Source of the DNA: Paenactinomyces guangxiensis | Lineage (GTDB): Bacteria > Bacillota > Bacilli > Thermoactinomycetales > Thermoactinomycetaceae | Assembly (NCBI RefSeq): GCF_016055185.1 | Contig: NZ_JAECVR010000018.1 | Location: forward strand, 31,273 to 95,272 | DNA length: 64,000 nucleotides | Reading direction: 5' to 3' | Shown: positions 1 through 9,447 of the stretch, in pieces | How the letters are laid out: the number at the start of each line of letters is the position of its first letter | Position numbering within the stretch: the stretch's first letter is position 1 | The notes under the pieces: model-generated | Told to the model about the DNA's origin: nothing | The model's database searches: none | The model's input: only the letters and a program-made list of their open reading frames with translations | Translations under genes and position numbers: made by a program

Positions 1-1008
1 ATCGGCATGAAAGTGCCCTGGAGATACCGCAATAAAGCCCAGATCCCCTTTGGGCAGGAAGACGGGCGGGTCATTGCAGGATTTTACAGGCCCGGTTCCC
101 ATCAGATTATCGACATGGATGCCTGTCTCATCCAGCATCCCGAAAATGACCGGGTGGTAGCCGCGGTCAAACAATTGGCGAATGAACTAAACATCCCTGC
201 TTACGATGAACAAAAACATCAGGGTGTTTTGCGTCACGTTATGGTCCGGATCGGGGTTCAAACCAACGAGCTGATGGTTGTCCTCGTCACCAACGGCGAT
301 TATTTGCCGCATCAAAAAACACTTCTGGAACAATTGCGTAGCCAATTTCCCAACTTAAAATCGATTGTGCAGAATATCAACCGCAAGCGGACTAACGTGA
401 TTCTCGGCCCGGACAACCGTTTATTGTGGGGCAGCCCGGTGATCTATGACATGATTGGCTCAATCCGGTTTTCCATATCTCCGCATTCCTTTTTCCAGGT
501 GAACCCTTCTCAGACCAAAGTATTATATGACCAGGTTCGCAAATATGCCGCCCTCACCGGAACAGAAACAGTGGTTGATGCTTACTGCGGAATCGGGACG
601 ATTGCTCTTTACCTGGCGCAAGATGCCAAACAGGTATACGGAGTGGAAATAGTCCCTCAGGCGATTGAGGATGCCAGATACAACGCTGAATTAAACGGGA
701 TGAAGCATGTCCGTTTTGAAGCGGGAGCGGCGGAACAAGTGATGCCCCGCTGGTTGAAAGAAGGGATCAAACCGGATGTAATTGTGGTTGACCCTCCGCG
801 CAAAGGATGTGATCCCGCTTTGCTTGATGCTGTTGTGGGGATGCTGCCTGATCGGCTGGTTTATGTTTCCTGTAATCCTGCCACACTGGCGAGGGATGCG
901 AAGCTTTTGGCGGAAAAGGGGTATGCAACTGTTGAGGTTCAGCCGGTAGATATGTTTCCGCAGACAGGCCATGTGGAGTGTGTGGCTAAAATAATTTTAA
1001 AATCGTAA
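1..1008 (+). CDS. rlmCD: 23S rRNA (uracil-C5)-methyltransferase, RlmD/RlmCD family, 5'-truncated
   Basis: The gene runs in from before the window; the frame is open from base 1, and the ATG at 7 lies inside the family's conserved GMxxPWRYRNKAQ segment, so it is not the start. The N-terminal TRAM domain and three of the four iron-sulfur cysteines would lie upstream; the cysteine in MDACLIQHP matches the fourth. The SAM-binding motif VDAYCGIGT is near visible residue 190, VVDPPRKGC near 260, the catalytic cysteine motif YVSCNPATLARD near 285, and the terminal HVECVAKI holds the catalytic glutamate. It transfers a methyl group from SAM to uracil C5 in 23S rRNA (U1939, and U747 in dual-specific Gram-positive enzymes). 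Which uridines it modifies cannot be read from sequence. Base composition is clearly more GC-rich than the following 13 kb. Confidence 0.93.
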   Translation: MGMKVPWRYRNKAQIPFGQEDGRVIAGFYRPGSHQIIDMDACLIQHPENDRVVAAVKQLANELNIPAYDEQKHQGVLRHVMVRIGVQTNELMVVLVTNGDYLPHQKTLLEQLRSQFPNLKSIVQNINRKRTNVILGPDNRLLWGSPVIYDMIGSIRFSISPHSFFQVNPSQTKVLYDQVRKYAALTGTETVVDAYCGIGTIALYLAQDAKQVYGVEIVPQAIEDARYNAELNGMKHVRFEAGAAEQVMPRWLKEGIKPDVIVVDPPRKGCDPALLDAVVGMLPDRLVYVSCNPATLARDAKLLAEKGYATVEVQPVDMFPQTGHVECVAKIILKS

Positions 1009-1190
1009 AACAAAAATAAAAACGTCTCGTTTAAAATAAACATTCCGATCCCAGCCCGGATTTCGTTAAAAAATACTTTTCCGATTTCCGGGTCTTTTCA
1101 TGTCCAGCCCTTGATATTACTCGATTTTTTCTTTTTTATATAATATATATTTTTAAATACGAAAAAGAGGGTGGATCAATTGATCTAAAA

Positions 1191-1278
1191 ATGAGAGATG
1201 TTGCTAAAAATCGTGAATGTTTCTCCAACAACTGTCTTTAGAGTTTTAAGGCAGCCTAATTTAGTCATAAGGTATTAA
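1191..1278 (+). pseudogene. LacI-family regulator relic (HTH fragment)
   Basis: Within the 566-base gap between rlmCD and iolA, the ATG at 1191 encodes MRDVAK. After a one-base frameshift the sequence reads IVNVSPTTVFRVLRQPNLV before a stop. This matches the first helix-turn-helix of LacI/GalR regulators (DVAKxAGVSxxTVSRVLN). Nothing of the ligand-binding domain remains. It is a remnant only; I infer that a LacI-type regulator once stood at the head of this catabolic island. Confidence 0.75.
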
Positions 1279-1382
1279 GAATAAAAATTATCAACCACAC
1301 ATGATCGCAAGTCAATTCCGAACAGAATAAATACAATTTCTTGTTAAAAATACTCAACATATCATAAAAACGAGAAAAAAGG

Positions 1383-1411
1383 TTGACCGAAAGCGTTATT
1401 AGTATTAAGAT
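1383..1411 (+). promoter_or_regulatory. SigA-type promoter of the iolA operon
   Basis: TTGACC (1383-1388), a 17-base spacer and TAAGAT (1406-1411). The spacer GAAAGCGTTATTAGTAT differs by one base from the spacer of the promoter at 8106. A weak cre-like core (GAAAGCGTTATTA) lies within it, suggesting CcpA or another LacI-family protein could bind over the promoter. Confidence 0.75.
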
Positions 1412-1412
1412 G

Positions 1413-1451
1413 TAATCAAATATAACCAAAACATAACCAACATATAATAAA
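1413..1451 (+). promoter_or_regulatory. Phased direct-repeat operator (probable IolR site)
   Basis: Four TAAYCAA-like heptamers start at 1413, 1423, 1434 and 1445 (the last degenerate, TAATAAA), 10-11 bases apart, directly downstream of the -10 box. Bacillus IolR, a DeoR-family repressor, is known to bind tandem direct repeats of an 11-mer containing AYCAA. The same element recurs at 8144 and upstream of the DeoR-type gene at 14159. Repression by the iolR product is inference. Confidence 0.65.
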
Positions 1452-1574
1452 CATATTTGATAAAAGCAATAAATACCATAAGGTTATCAATTTATAAGTA
1501 TAGCTTGAAATCAATTTCAAGCTAAAAACGCAAATCACCCATTAATAAAAAAGCGATAATAGGAGGGAGAAGAA

Positions 1575-3050
1575 ATGTCCGGAGTAATGGTGAAAGTTCA
1601 AAAGCTAAAAAACTACATAAATGGTGAGTGGGTAGAAAGCAAAGCGACTCAATACGAAGATGTATACAACCCGGCTACAAAAGAAGTAATTGCTCAAGTT
1701 CCGATCTCTACAAAAGAAGATGTTGATTATGCGATCGAAGTGGCAGCAAAGGCATTTGAAAAGTGGAAAAATGTCCCTGTTCAAAAACGTGCACGAATCC
1801 TATTTAACTTCCAACAGTTATTACAAAAAAATAAAGAAGAATTAGCCCGAATTATTACAACTGAAAATGGTAAAAATCTTTCTGAAGCATTAGGTGAAGT
1901 TGGACGAGGAATTGAAAATGTTGAATTTGCTGCAGGAGCTCCTACTCTAATGATGGGTGATTCGTTGACAACGATCGCAACAGATGTAGAAATAACGAAC
2001 TACCGTTATCCGCTTGGGGTTGTCGGTGGAATCACACCATTTAACTTCCCGATGATGGTACCTTGCTGGATGTTCCCCATGGCGATTGCTGTAGGTAATA
2101 CATTTGTACTGAAGCCATCTGAAAGAACTCCATTGCTAGCGCAAAAATTAGCAGAACTATTAGAAGAAGCCGGCCTTCCTAAAGGTGTATTCAATGTAGT
2201 ACATGGTGCGCATGATGTGGTAAACGGACTTCTGGATCATCCAAAAGTTAAAGCTATTTCCTTTGTTGGTTCACAACCAGTTGGTGAATATGTTTACAAA
2301 CGTGGAAGCGCAAACCTTAAACGTGTTCAAGCCTTAACAGGTGCAAAAAACCACTCCATCGTTTTAAATGATGCGGACTTAGAACATGCTGCAACAAACG
2401 TAATTGCTTCTGCATTTGGATCTGCGGGTGAACGTTGTATGGCTTGCTCTGTTGTAACAGTAGAAGAAGGCATTGCAGATGCATTCCTTGAAAAATTAAT
2501 AGAAAAAGCAAAAAATGTGAAAATCGGAAATGGACTGGATGAAGGTGTGTTCCTGGGCCCGGTTATTAGGGAACAAAATCATCAACGTACATTAGGCTAT
2601 ATCCAAAAAGGGATTGAGGAAGGTGCAAAATTAGTTTGTGATGGCCGCGAAAACGTACCAGAAGAAGGATATTTTGTTGGGCCAACTATTTTCGACGGTG
2701 TCACAACAGATATGACCATCTGGAAAGACGAAATTTTCGCTCCAGTATTATCAATCATTCGTGTTAAAAACTTAAAAGAAGCAGTTGAAACAGCAAATAA
2801 ATCAGAATTTGCAAATGGTGCATGTATTTATACATCAAACGCTTCATCTATTCGTTATTTCCGTGAGAATATCGATGCAGGTATGTTAGGAATTAACTTA
2901 GGTGTTCCAGCACCAATGGCATTCTTCCCATTCTCTGGTTGGAAGTCTTCATTCTATGGAACATTACATGCAAACGGAAAAGATAGCGTTGATTTCTACA
3001 CTCGTAAAAAAGTAGTTACAGCAAACTACAAAGCGCCATCATTTGAATAA
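1575..3050 (+). CDS. iolA: Methylmalonate/malonate semialdehyde dehydrogenase
   Basis: A 491-residue CoA-dependent aldehyde dehydrogenase that converts malonate semialdehyde to acetyl-CoA plus CO2, the last step of myo-inositol breakdown. The segment [14 protein letters not shown] is diagnostic for the MMSDH branch of the ALDH superfamily, and the catalytic cysteine sits in GERCMACS (about residue 288). Length is normal for the family. The ATG follows a strong AGGAGGGAGA site. It heads the iolA-B-C-D-J gene set, with the promoter and repeat operator 120-190 bases upstream. The base composition is AT-rich, like the rest of the island. Confidence 0.95.
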   Translation: MSGVMVKVQKLKNYINGEWVESKATQYEDVYNPATKEVIAQVPISTKEDVDYAIEVAAKAFEKWKNVPVQKRARILFNFQQLLQKNKEELARIITTENGKNLSEALGEVGRGIENVEFAAGAPTLMMGDSLTTIATDVEITNYRYPLGVVGGITPFNFPMMVPCWMFPMAIAVGNTFVLKPSERTPLLAQKLAELLEEAGLPKGVFNVVHGAHDVVNGLLDHPKVKAISFVGSQPVGEYVYKRGSANLKRVQALTGAKNHSIVLNDADLEHAATNVIASAFGSAGERCMACSVVTVEEGIADAFLEKLIEKAKNVKIGNGLDEGVFLGPVIREQNHQRTLGYIQKGIEEGAKLVCDGRENVPEEGYFVGPTIFDGVTTDMTIWKDEIFAPVLSIIRVKNLKEAVETANKSEFANGACIYTSNASSIRYFRENIDAGMLGINLGVPAPMAFFPFSGWKSSFYGTLHANGKDSVDFYTRKKVVTANYKAPSFE

Positions 3051-3135
3051 GACTTTGACATTAAGCTATTATCCTGACTATCTTAAGTTGGGATAATAGC
3101 CATTTAAAAATGACTTCATAGGAGTTGGAAATAAA

Positions 3136-3954
3136 GTGAGTAAATTACTCCGAAAACCCAATTTAGTAGAAACGTCACCAGGAGTCAAAATCGTTCATGA
3201 AGTAACAAGTGAAAATTCATCATTAGAATATGTAGGAATGAAAGTGGTCGATTTAGCTCCAGGGGCTGGCTATAAAGAAGAATTGGGAAAAGAAGAATGT
3301 TGTATAGTTGCCTTAACTGGGAAAATAAATGTAACAGACGATGCAGAAATATTTGAAAATATCGGCACCAGGGAAAGCGTTTTCGAAAAGAAACCTACTG
3401 ATAGTGTATATGTTTCAAACGATCGTACGTTTGCGGTTGAAGCAGTAACACAAGCGCGTATTATTCTTTGTTATTCTCCATCTGAGAAGCAATTGCCTAC
3501 TAGACTTATAAAGGCGGAAGATAACAGTATTGAGCATAGAGGAAAGTATAATAATAAACGGCTAGTACACAATATTTTACCTGACTCGGATCCATCTGCA
3601 AATAGTTTACTAGTAGTAGAGGTATATACAGAAAGCGGAAACTGGTCTAGCTATCCGCCTCATAAACATGATCAAGACAACTTACCACATGAGTCATTTT
3701 TAGAAGAAACTTACTACCACGAAATGAACCCAAGACAAGGCTTTGTTTTCCAACGTGTGTATACAGATGATCGTTCTCTTGATGAAACGATGACAGTTGA
3801 AAATGGAGATGTTGTATTAGTCCCGGCAGGGTATCATCCTGTAGCGGTTCCGGATGGGTATGAATCTTATTATTTAAACATAATGGCAGGACCAAAACGT
3901 ATTTGGAAGTTTCATAACGAACCTGCTCATGAATGGATCCTGGAACGAAAATAA
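3136..3954 (+). CDS. iolB: 5-deoxy-glucuronate isomerase
   Basis: A 272-residue bicupin that isomerises 5-deoxy-D-glucuronate to 5-dehydro-2-deoxy-D-gluconate. The metal-binding set is visible as HKH near 175-177, the glutamate of EETYYHE near 191 and a histidine in PAGYHPV near 235. It starts at GTG 3136, ten bases after a GGAGT site; no in-frame ATG precedes the conserved N-terminus. The 85-base gap after iolA holds an inverted repeat (GGCTATTATCC-type arms around 3065-3102), which may modulate mRNA stability. It is followed 22 bases later by iolC. Confidence 0.93.
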   Translation: MSKLLRKPNLVETSPGVKIVHEVTSENSSLEYVGMKVVDLAPGAGYKEELGKEECCIVALTGKINVTDDAEIFENIGTRESVFEKKPTDSVYVSNDRTFAVEAVTQARIILCYSPSEKQLPTRLIKAEDNSIEHRGKYNNKRLVHNILPDSDPSANSLLVVEVYTESGNWSSYPPHKHDQDNLPHESFLEETYYHEMNPRQGFVFQRVYTDDRSLDETMTVENGDVVLVPAGYHPVAVPDGYESYYLNIMAGPKRIWKFHNEPAHEWILERK

Positions 3955-3976
3955 GTGATGAGGAGTTCTATACAAC

Positions 3977-4975
3977 ATGAAGATTGAATTTAATTCAGAA
4001 AGAGAATTTGACATCATCGCGATTGGACGTGCATGCATTGATTTAAACGCAGTGGAATACAACCGTCCAATGGAAGAAACGATGACATTTAAAAAATATG
4101 TCGGCGGTTCTCCGGCAAATATTGCCATTGGAACATCTAAGCTTGGCTTAAAAGCAGGTTTTATCGGTAAACTGGCAGATGACCAACATGGCCGTTTTAT
4201 TGAAAAATATATGGCTGGTGTCGGTGTAGACACATCCAATATTGTAGTTGATCAGGAAGGACATAAAACAGGCTTAGCTTTTACCGAAATTAAAAGCCCG
4301 GAAGAGTGCAGCATCTTAATGTACCGTGATGAAGTAGCTGATCTTTACTTAGACCCTTCAGAAGTAAGTGAAGACTACATTAAAAGATCAAAAATCCTTT
4401 TAGTTTCCGGAACAGCTCTTGCAAAAAGTCCATCTCGTGAAGCTGTATTAAAAGCAGTACAACTGGCAAAGAAAAATGACGTGAGGGTTATTTTTGAGTT
4501 AGACTACCGGGGTTATACATGGGCGTCTAAAGAAGAAACATCTGTTTATTATACAACGGTTGCAGAGCAATCAGATGTTGTCATTGGTACACGAGATGAA
4601 TTTGATGTAATGGAAAATATTAAAGACGGCAGTAACGAGGCTACTGTTAATCATTTATTTAAACATTCTCCAGAGCTGGTTGTAATTAAGCATGGTGTTG
4701 AAGGTTCCTATGCTTATACAAAATCAGGGGAAGTATTCAGAGGTCATGTTTATTTAACGAAGGTATTAAAAACATTTGGTGCAGGAGACTCTTATGCTTC
4801 TGCCTTCTTGTACGCATTAATTAAAGGTAAAGATATTGAAACTGCTCTAAAATACGGCAGTGCCTCTGCAGCAATTGTTGTAAGTAAGCACAGTTCTTCT
4901 GAAGCAATGCCGACAATCGAAGAAATTGAGCAATTAATTGCTGAAAGATCAGAAGAAACAGTGACAAATCAGTAA
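3977..4975 (+). CDS. iolC: 5-dehydro-2-deoxygluconokinase
   Basis: A 332-residue PfkB/ribokinase-family sugar kinase. GGSPANIAIG (about 42-51) is the substrate-side signature and GAGDSYASAF (about 268) is the anion-hole/catalytic-aspartate motif. In the inositol pathway it phosphorylates 5-dehydro-2-deoxy-D-gluconate with ATP. Bacterial IolC proteins are often this length, while some carry an extra C-terminal DUF2090 domain that is absent here. The ATG follows GAGGAGTTC, and the iolD start follows the stop by 14 bases. Confidence 0.94.
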   Translation: MKIEFNSEREFDIIAIGRACIDLNAVEYNRPMEETMTFKKYVGGSPANIAIGTSKLGLKAGFIGKLADDQHGRFIEKYMAGVGVDTSNIVVDQEGHKTGLAFTEIKSPEECSILMYRDEVADLYLDPSEVSEDYIKRSKILLVSGTALAKSPSREAVLKAVQLAKKNDVRVIFELDYRGYTWASKEETSVYYTTVAEQSDVVIGTRDEFDVMENIKDGSNEATVNHLFKHSPELVVIKHGVEGSYAYTKSGEVFRGHVYLTKVLKTFGAGDSYASAFLYALIKGKDIETALKYGSASAAIVVSKHSSSEAMPTIEEIEQLIAERSEETVTNQ

Positions 4976-4989
4976 GAGGTGAAATCTCC

Positions 4990-6900
4990 ATGGGGAAAAT
5001 TAGATTAACAACGGCACAAGCCTTAATCAAATTTTTAAATCAGCAATATATTCATGTTGACGGAGAGGAATTCCCATTTGTTGAAGGTATTTTCAGCGTG
5101 TTTGGACACGGAAATGTATTGGGGATTGGTCAAGCACTGGAACAAGATGCAGGTCACTTAAAGGTCATTCAAGGAAAAAATGAACAAGGGATGGCACATG
5201 CTGCCATTGCTTATAGTAAACAAATGTTACGTCGAAAAATTTTTGCCGTGACAACTTCTGTTGGACCAGGCTCAGCAAACCTGGCAGCAGCAGCGGGTAC
5301 AGCTTTAGCTAACAATATTCCCGTGTTGTTTATTCCAGGTGATACATTTGCCACAAGACAGCCTGATCCAGTGTTACAACAAGTTGAACAAGAATATAGC
5401 TTAGCGGTTACTACAAATGATGCCTTAAAACCTGTTTCAAGATACTGGGACCGTATTACTCGCCCCGAACAGTTAATGTCCAGTTTAATTCGTGCGTTTG
5501 AGGTTATGACAGATCCAGGAAAAGCTGGCCCTGCAACAATTTGTATTGCACAAGATGTTGAAGGTGAAGCATTTGACTATGATGAAAGATTCTTTGAAAA
5601 GCGTATACATTATTTAGACCGTAAAGCACCGGTGGAACGTGAACTAAAAGGTGCAGCAGAGCTGATAAAAGCAAGCAAAAAGCCTGTAATCCTTGTTGGC
5701 GGCGGAGCTAAATATTCAGGAGCACGTGACATTTTAATCGCTCTCTCGGAAAAACACAATATTCCATTGGTTGAAACACAGGCTGGTAAAGCAACTGTAG
5801 AATCTACATTCAAGAAGAACCTGGGCGGAATGGGGATCACTGGTACGCTTGCAGCAAATAAAGCAGTACGCCAGGCTGATTTAATTATCGGTATTGGGAC
5901 CAGATATACAGATTTCGTGACATCATCTAAAACAGCATTCAACTTTGAAACAACAAAGTTTTTAAATATCAACGTTAGCCGTTTGCAAGCATACAAAATG
6001 GATGCCTTCCAGGTAGTAGCAGATGCTAAAACAACATTAGAGCAATTGGCAACGTTTTTAGAAGGATATGAGAGTGAATTCGGACAAACGATTGCTGAAT
6101 TGAAAGAAGAATGGAATGCTGAGCGTGACCGCTTAAGTAAGGTAACATTTACTCGTGAAAACTTTGATCCGGAAATTAAGAACCATTTCACACAAGAGAT
6201 ACTAAATGAATATGCAGATGCATTGAATACAGAATTGGCACAAACAACAGCTTTAATCGCTGTCAATGATACGATTGCTCCAGATAGTACGATTATTACT
6301 TCTGCCGGATCACTTCCAGGCGATGTACAGCGTATCTGGAATCCGACTGTGCCGAATACGTATAACGTAGAATACGGTTATTCATGTATGGGTTATGAAG
6401 TATCTGGTGCATTAGGAGTTAAATTGGCTGAGCCAACAAAAGAAGTATATTCACTTGTAGGGGATGGCAGTTTTCTATTATTGCACTCTGAATTGATTAC
6501 AGCCATTCAATATGGCCACAAAATTAATGTTGTCCTTTTTGATAATTCAGGTTTTGGCTGTATTAATAACTTACAAATGGATAACGGCTGTGATTCTTAT
6601 TTCACAGAATTTAGAACACATGATAACAAAATCTTAAATATTGATTATGCGAAAGTAGCTGAAGGATATGGTGCTAAAACGTACCGCGTTCATACAATTG
6701 AACAATTGAAAAAAGCTTTAGAAGACGCGAAGAAACAAGAAGTCTCAACCTTAATAGAGATTAAAGTGCTTCCAAAAACCATGACAGATGGTTATGACAG
6801 CTGGTGGAATGTTGGAGTGGCAGAAGTTTCAAATAAAGAAAGTATCCAAAAGGCATATGAATTTAGACAGCAAAAATTAGAAACTGCAAAACAATATTAA
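4990..6900 (+). CDS. iolD: 3D-(3,5/4)-trihydroxycyclohexane-1,2-dione hydrolase
   Basis: A 636-residue thiamin-diphosphate enzyme that opens the trione/dione ring to give 5-deoxy-glucuronate. The PYR-domain glutamate lies in GKNEQGMAHAA (about 61-71), and the PP-domain cofactor motif GDGSF with NSGFGCINN lies near 491 and 516-524. Three-domain layout (PYR, central, PP) and length match IolD of Bacillus. It starts with ATG after AGAGGTGAAATC, 14 bases from the iolC stop. No frameshifts are seen. Confidence 0.95.
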   Translation: MGKIRLTTAQALIKFLNQQYIHVDGEEFPFVEGIFSVFGHGNVLGIGQALEQDAGHLKVIQGKNEQGMAHAAIAYSKQMLRRKIFAVTTSVGPGSANLAAAAGTALANNIPVLFIPGDTFATRQPDPVLQQVEQEYSLAVTTNDALKPVSRYWDRITRPEQLMSSLIRAFEVMTDPGKAGPATICIAQDVEGEAFDYDERFFEKRIHYLDRKAPVERELKGAAELIKASKKPVILVGGGAKYSGARDILIALSEKHNIPLVETQAGKATVESTFKKNLGGMGITGTLAANKAVRQADLIIGIGTRYTDFVTSSKTAFNFETTKFLNINVSRLQAYKMDAFQVVADAKTTLEQLATFLEGYESEFGQTIAELKEEWNAERDRLSKVTFTRENFDPEIKNHFTQEILNEYADALNTELAQTTALIAVNDTIAPDSTIITSAGSLPGDVQRIWNPTVPNTYNVEYGYSCMGYEVSGALGVKLAEPTKEVYSLVGDGSFLLLHSELITAIQYGHKINVVLFDNSGFGCINNLQMDNGCDSYFTEFRTHDNKILNIDYAKVAEGYGAKTYRVHTIEQLKKALEDAKKQEVSTLIEIKVLPKTMTDGYDSWWNVGVAEVSNKESIQKAYEFRQQKLETAKQY

Positions 6901-7030
6901 GAACCAGGGTATGTATTGGGATTGGATCAATTTCTAATGAGATTTGTTCCAATTTCATTAGAACTTATTGAATAATGCTAATTTCTAATTGGAAATTGTT
7001 TGTCTTTATGACAAGAGAGGTAGGGGACAG

Positions 7031-7903
7031 GTGACAACAGTAATATCATCGAAATTAGTTTCTATGAAAGATATGCTAACTGAAGCTAAAGAAGGAAAAT
7101 ATGCGGTTGGATCATTTAACATAAACAGCTTTCAATGGGCTGAAGCTATTTTAGAAGCGGCTCAAGAAGAACAATCTCCTGTTATTGTAGCATCTTCTGA
7201 TAGACTTGTAGATTATTTAGGCGGATTTAAAACGATTGCAATAATGATTAATAGTATTGTAGAAGCAAAGAATATTACCGTACCAGTCGCTTTACACCTG
7301 GACCATGGAGGCGGTGTGGAACGTTGTAAAGAGGCGATTGATGCTGGATATACTTCTGTCATGATTGATGGATCTCATCATCCGATTGATGAAAATATTG
7401 AAATGACCAAGCAAGTAGCTGATTATGCAAGACTTCGTGGCGTTTCAGTTGAAGCGGAAGTTGGAACCGTAGGTGGTAATGAAGACGGGCTTATTGGTGG
7501 AATTCAATACGCAGACCCAGAGGAATGTTTGCGTATTGTTAAAGAAACAGGGATTGATGCACTAGCAGCAGCTCTTGGTTCTGTTCATGGTCCATACCAA
7601 GGCGAGCCGAAGTTAGGATTTGCTGAAATGAAAGAGATTTCAGAGTTGACCAATGTACCACTTGTCTTACATGGTGGATCTGGTATCCCTGATTACCAAA
7701 TCCAAAAGGCTATTGAACTTGGTCATGCAAAGATTAATGTGAATACGGAATGTTTGCAAGCATGGGCTAAAGCTGTTCGTGAAGTACTCGATAAGGACAA
7801 AGAAGTGTACGATGCACGTACCATCCTATCTCCTGGTAAAGAAGCTGTTAAACGAACAGTAAAAGCAAAAATTAGAGAATTTAAATCAAGTCATAAAGCG
7901 TAA
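7031..7903 (+). CDS. iolJ: 6-phospho-5-dehydro-2-deoxy-D-gluconate aldolase (class II)
   Basis: A 290-residue class II aldolase that cleaves the phosphorylated keto-deoxy-gluconate to dihydroxyacetone phosphate and malonate semialdehyde, the substrate of IolA. Zinc ligands are in LHLDHG (about 89), GSVHG and [17 protein letters not shown] and the tail closely follow Bacillus IolJ. I place the start at GTG 7031 after GAGAGGTAGGGG, which gives the usual length; an upstream ATG at 6989 would add 14 unsupported residues. The 88-base gap after iolD is the largest between iolD and iolJ. Confidence 0.9.
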   Translation: MTTVISSKLVSMKDMLTEAKEGKYAVGSFNINSFQWAEAILEAAQEEQSPVIVASSDRLVDYLGGFKTIAIMINSIVEAKNITVPVALHLDHGGGVERCKEAIDAGYTSVMIDGSHHPIDENIEMTKQVADYARLRGVSVEAEVGTVGGNEDGLIGGIQYADPEECLRIVKETGIDALAAALGSVHGPYQGEPKLGFAEMKEISELTNVPLVLHGGSGIPDYQIQKAIELGHAKINVNTECLQAWAKAVREVLDKDKEVYDARTILSPGKEAVKRTVKAKIREFKSSHKA

Positions 7904-7908
7904 TAAAG

Positions 7909-7946
7909 GGGGATGTCTATATATTACCAAAGACATCCTCTTATTT
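7909..7946 (+). terminator. Terminator after iolJ
   Basis: GGATGTCT (7911-7918) pairs with AGACATCC (7931-7938), followed by a T-rich run. It separates the first iol transcription unit from the promoter at 8106. Confidence 0.7.
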
Positions 7947-8105
7947 AAAATTTTATGAAATTATAAATAAGTAAGAATTGATTTCATAAAGTATGTTTCA
8001 ACTGTCGTGACATACAGCTATCAGTATGCATTCAGCATGGATTGGAAACTGATTGTCCCAAATTTGCCAATAATCTCCTATTCGATAAAGTCAAAATAAA
8101 AAAGA

Positions 8106-8134
8106 TTGACTGAAAGCGTTATTAATATTACTAT
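8106..8134 (+). promoter_or_regulatory. Second iol promoter with the same spacer module
   Basis: TTGACT (8106-8111), 17-base spacer GAAAGCGTTATTAATAT, TACTAT (8129-8134). The arrangement and spacer nearly equal those of the promoter at 1383. A cre-like site (CTGAAAGCGTTATTAA, 14 of 16 consensus positions) overlaps the -35 end and spacer. Confidence 0.75.
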
Positions 8135-8143
8135 TTATATAGA

Positions 8144-8172
8144 TAACCAAAACATACTCAAAAGTTAATAGA
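8144..8172 (+). promoter_or_regulatory. Phased direct-repeat operator (probable IolR site)
   Basis: TAACCAA at 8144, TACTCAA at 8155 and TAATAGA at 8166, exactly 11 bases apart, ten bases after the -10 box. Same element as at 1413, in the same orientation and position relative to the promoter. Confidence 0.6.
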
Positions 8173-8226
8173 TACTTAATGATTTTTATAAAAACTCGCA
8201 TCACAACCCGATCTTTTTAACAAACT

Positions 8227-8242
8227 ATGAAAGCGTTTTTTT
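8227..8242 (+). promoter_or_regulatory. cre-like catabolite repression site
   Basis: ATGAAAGCGTTTTTTT matches the CcpA cre consensus WTGNAARCGNWWWCAW at 14 of 16 positions. It lies 24 bases before the next gene, downstream of its promoter, a position typical for CcpA roadblocks. Confidence 0.5.
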
Positions 8243-8265
8243 AGCATGATAAACGGAGGAGAATC

Positions 8266-9291
8266 ATGATGAACGGAATTAGAGTAGGAATTGTAGGATT
8301 AGGTAGATTAGGAAGAACACATGCCATAAATTTAGCCCAAAATGTTCCAGATGCGAAACTGGTAGCGGCCTGTAGTTTTGTAGATGATGAATTGGAGTAT
8401 GCCAAAAAAGAACTGGGTGTAACAGATACATATAAATCCTATGAAGAAATGGTTGAAAGTCCAAATCTTGATGCAGTATGCATCGTTTCGCCATCCGGCT
8501 GCCATCCGGAGCAAATCCGTGTAGCGATGGAAAAAGGATTACATGTATTCAGTGAAAAGCCAATTGGATTAGATATTGAGGATATTGAAAAAACAATTGA
8601 AGTAATTAATTCTCATCCTGATCAAATTTTCCAGCTTGGATTTATGAGAAGATACGATGAATCCTATCAATATGCTAAAAAAATGGTGGACGAAGGAGAA
8701 TTAGGTGAATTAACAGTTATTCGCTGCTACGGCATTGACCCAAGTTCAGGATTGGAAAGCTTCGTTAAATTTGCTCGATCCAGCAATAGCGGCGGTCTAT
8801 TCTTAGATATGTCAATCCATGATATAGACTTGGTTAGATGGTTTTCGAAAAAAGAAGTCAGCCGTGTGTGGGCGATAGGCAAAAATGCTGCTTATCCGGA
8901 GTTAGATGAATTAAATGAATTAGAAACAGGTGTGGCTATGATGCAATTAGAAAATAAAACAATCGCGATTTTAGTTGCAGGACGAAATGCAGTACATGGT
9001 TATCATGTAGAAACAGAATTAATTGGAACAAAAGGAATGCTGCGTGTAGCTGCTGCCCCGGAGAAAAATCTAGTAACCGTTTTTGATGAAAATGGTGCGG
9101 TAAGACCTGCTTCACAGAACTTCCCTGAGCGCTTTAGAGATGCGTTTGTCAATGAAATGAAGGAGTTTATTTCTTGCATTAAAGAAAAGCGGCAACCAGA
9201 AGTAAACGCTTTTGATGGTCTACAAAGTACTAGAATAGCTATAGCATGTCAACAATCTGTTGAAACAAATCAAATTGTTGAGGTTAAGTAA
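8266..9291 (+). CDS. Gfo/Idh/MocA-family inositol 2-dehydrogenase
   Basis: A 341-residue NAD(P)-dependent dehydrogenase. The Rossmann motif GIVGLGRLG is at the N-terminus, the catalytic lysine in EKPIGLD (about 98-104), and the conserved histidine region GGLFLDMSIHDIDLVRW near 178-194. Family and context point to oxidation of myo- or scyllo-inositol to 2-keto-inositol (IolG- or IolX-like); sequence alone does not decide the stereoisomer. ATG ATG start after GGAGGAGAATC. It is the only intact inositol dehydrogenase in the island because the second one (12182) is frameshifted. Confidence 0.85.
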   Translation: MMNGIRVGIVGLGRLGRTHAINLAQNVPDAKLVAACSFVDDELEYAKKELGVTDTYKSYEEMVESPNLDAVCIVSPSGCHPEQIRVAMEKGLHVFSEKPIGLDIEDIEKTIEVINSHPDQIFQLGFMRRYDESYQYAKKMVDEGELGELTVIRCYGIDPSSGLESFVKFARSSNSGGLFLDMSIHDIDLVRWFSKKEVSRVWAIGKNAAYPELDELNELETGVAMMQLENKTIAILVAGRNAVHGYHVETELIGTKGMLRVAAAPEKNLVTVFDENGAVRPASQNFPERFRDAFVNEMKEFISCIKEKRQPEVNAFDGLQSTRIAIACQQSVETNQIVEVK

Positions 9292-9447
9292 AGGTAACAA
9301 TTTTTAGAGTTTAAATCTAAAAAGGAATCCCATCGTACCATCATTCAAACGCAATGAATTCCTGAAAAGTTAAAAAGATACTTATCAAATAAACTTAATT
9401 CAAAAAATTCGAAAATCAACTCATCTATTTTTAGGGGGGAATACACA

